From Scrofimicrobium canadense (GTDB lineage: Bacteria; Actinomycetota; Actinomycetes; Actinomycetales; Actinomycetaceae), in the NCBI RefSeq assembly GCF_009696615.1, contig NZ_VULO01000013.1, positions 1-64,000 on the forward strand: a stretch of 64,000 bases of DNA, written 5' to 3'. Positions within the stretch are counted from its first letter, which is position 1. Each line of letters begins with the position of its first letter. This document shows, one piece after another, positions 63,780 to 64,000 of this stretch. The notes beneath the pieces are model-generated. The model worked only from the letters and a program-made list of their open reading frames with translations, did not search any database and was not told the origin of the DNA. Both the position numbers and the translations under genes were made by a program.

Positions 63780-64000
63780 ATGAAACCAATCGTGAAACAT
63801 GGACGTGTAAAGTTGCTTAGTGCCCTCACAGTCGCCGTATTTGCCGGAGCCCTGACGATGACAGCATGTTCATCAGGTACGGATGCTCCAACCAGTGCAA
63901 CCGCTTCAGGCGGAGATACACAAACCAGCAGCGGAGAAGGCTTTACGAGTGGAGACGAGGCGTACGATTCTCTTGTCAATGCGGGACCGGTAGCCGACGA
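63780..64000 (+). CDS. ABC transporter substrate-binding lipoprotein (partial)
   Basis: Starts at ATG 63780 after TAGGAG, encoding MKPIVKHGRVKLLSALTVAV with a hydrophobic core and lipobox TMTAC, then a Ser/Thr/Gly-rich linker. This is the N-terminus of a membrane-anchored binding protein, and its position after a GlnQ-type ATPase suggests an amino-acid importer. It runs off the window after about 74 residues. Confidence 0.8.
   Translation, partial: MKPIVKHGRVKLLSALTVAVFAGALTMTACSSGTDAPTSATASGGDTQTSSGEGFTSGDEAYDSLVNAGPVAD

Noticed and set aside
1-64000. CRISPR arrays and cas genes.
   Set aside because: No regularly spaced direct repeats or Cas-like proteins were seen; the only recurring sequence is the three-copy dispersed repeat.

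Overview
The window looks like a chromosomal segment of a moderate-GC (low fifties percent by eye) actinobacterium, most likely of the family Actinomycetaceae (Actinotignum, Varibaculum, Trueperella or Arcanobacterium type). This is inference from content: PspC-family sensing genes, a Pkn-type Ser/Thr kinase, a DUF2469-YraN-ComM-DprA-XerC block, cell-wall proteins with LAATG/LSSTG-type sorting motifs, and frequent GTG starts. No 16S gene is present, so the genus is not fixed.

Layout. 1-340: end of an ISL3-family insertion sequence, a repeat found three times in the window, and tRNA-Thr. 398-11587: housekeeping and envelope genes (DsbA-like thiol protein, Ser/Thr kinase, MsiK/UgpC-type ATPase, rsmI, nicotinamidase, metG, and a divergent PspC-protein / histidine kinase / response regulator module resembling LiaFSR). 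11623-17530: accessory stretch beginning at tRNA-Ala, with an IS3 fragment, a DUF6308 gene, a decayed IS3 element, a beheaded and frameshifted LuxR-type regulator of visibly higher GC, and an IS256 relic. 17530-28654: ROK regulator and a huge secreted, wall-anchored GH92 mannosidase, a second GH92 gene cut by an IS30 element, then a 679-residue orphan protein ending in a HEPN-like domain. 28824-34905: methyltransferase, broken thioredoxin-reductase-like gene, RarD, PdxK, amino-acid permease, inositol-phosphatase family. 35091-43749: the classical rpsP-khpA-rimM-trmD-rplS-lepB-rnhB-DUF2469-yraN-comM-dprA-xerC run, with trmD fused to an acetyltransferase domain. 43828-45490: bioY, tRNA-Arg and an ISL3-relic patch. 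45678-51278: a DUF6457 gene, broken tatA and tatC, then moaD-moaE-moaC-moeA-moeB. 51368-56399: broken DUF2252 gene, relic of a wall-anchored protein, AMIN-like lipoprotein, broken tdh and intact kbl. 56584-64000: wall-anchored 5'-nucleotidase, HAD phosphatase, Ntn amide hydrolase, 2-hydroxyacid dehydrogenase, and an amino-acid ABC importer operon that runs off the end.

How it fits together. The organism appears to be an envelope-active, probably host-associated bacterium that degrades mannose-rich glycans outside the cell (GH92 genes under a ROK regulator), scavenges nucleotides, amino acids and biotin, and makes molybdenum cofactor. A striking theme is gene damage: at least eight loci carry frameshifts, in-frame stops or IS insertions, including tatA, tatC and tdh. 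Either the genome is actively decaying or part of the sequence has point errors; the two can be told apart by resequencing. The strongest candidates for something undescribed are the HEPN-like orphan protein (26615-28654), the TrmD-acetyltransferase fusion, the tRNA-adjacent 50-70 bp repeat family, and the internally deleted ISL3 element that kept both ends.
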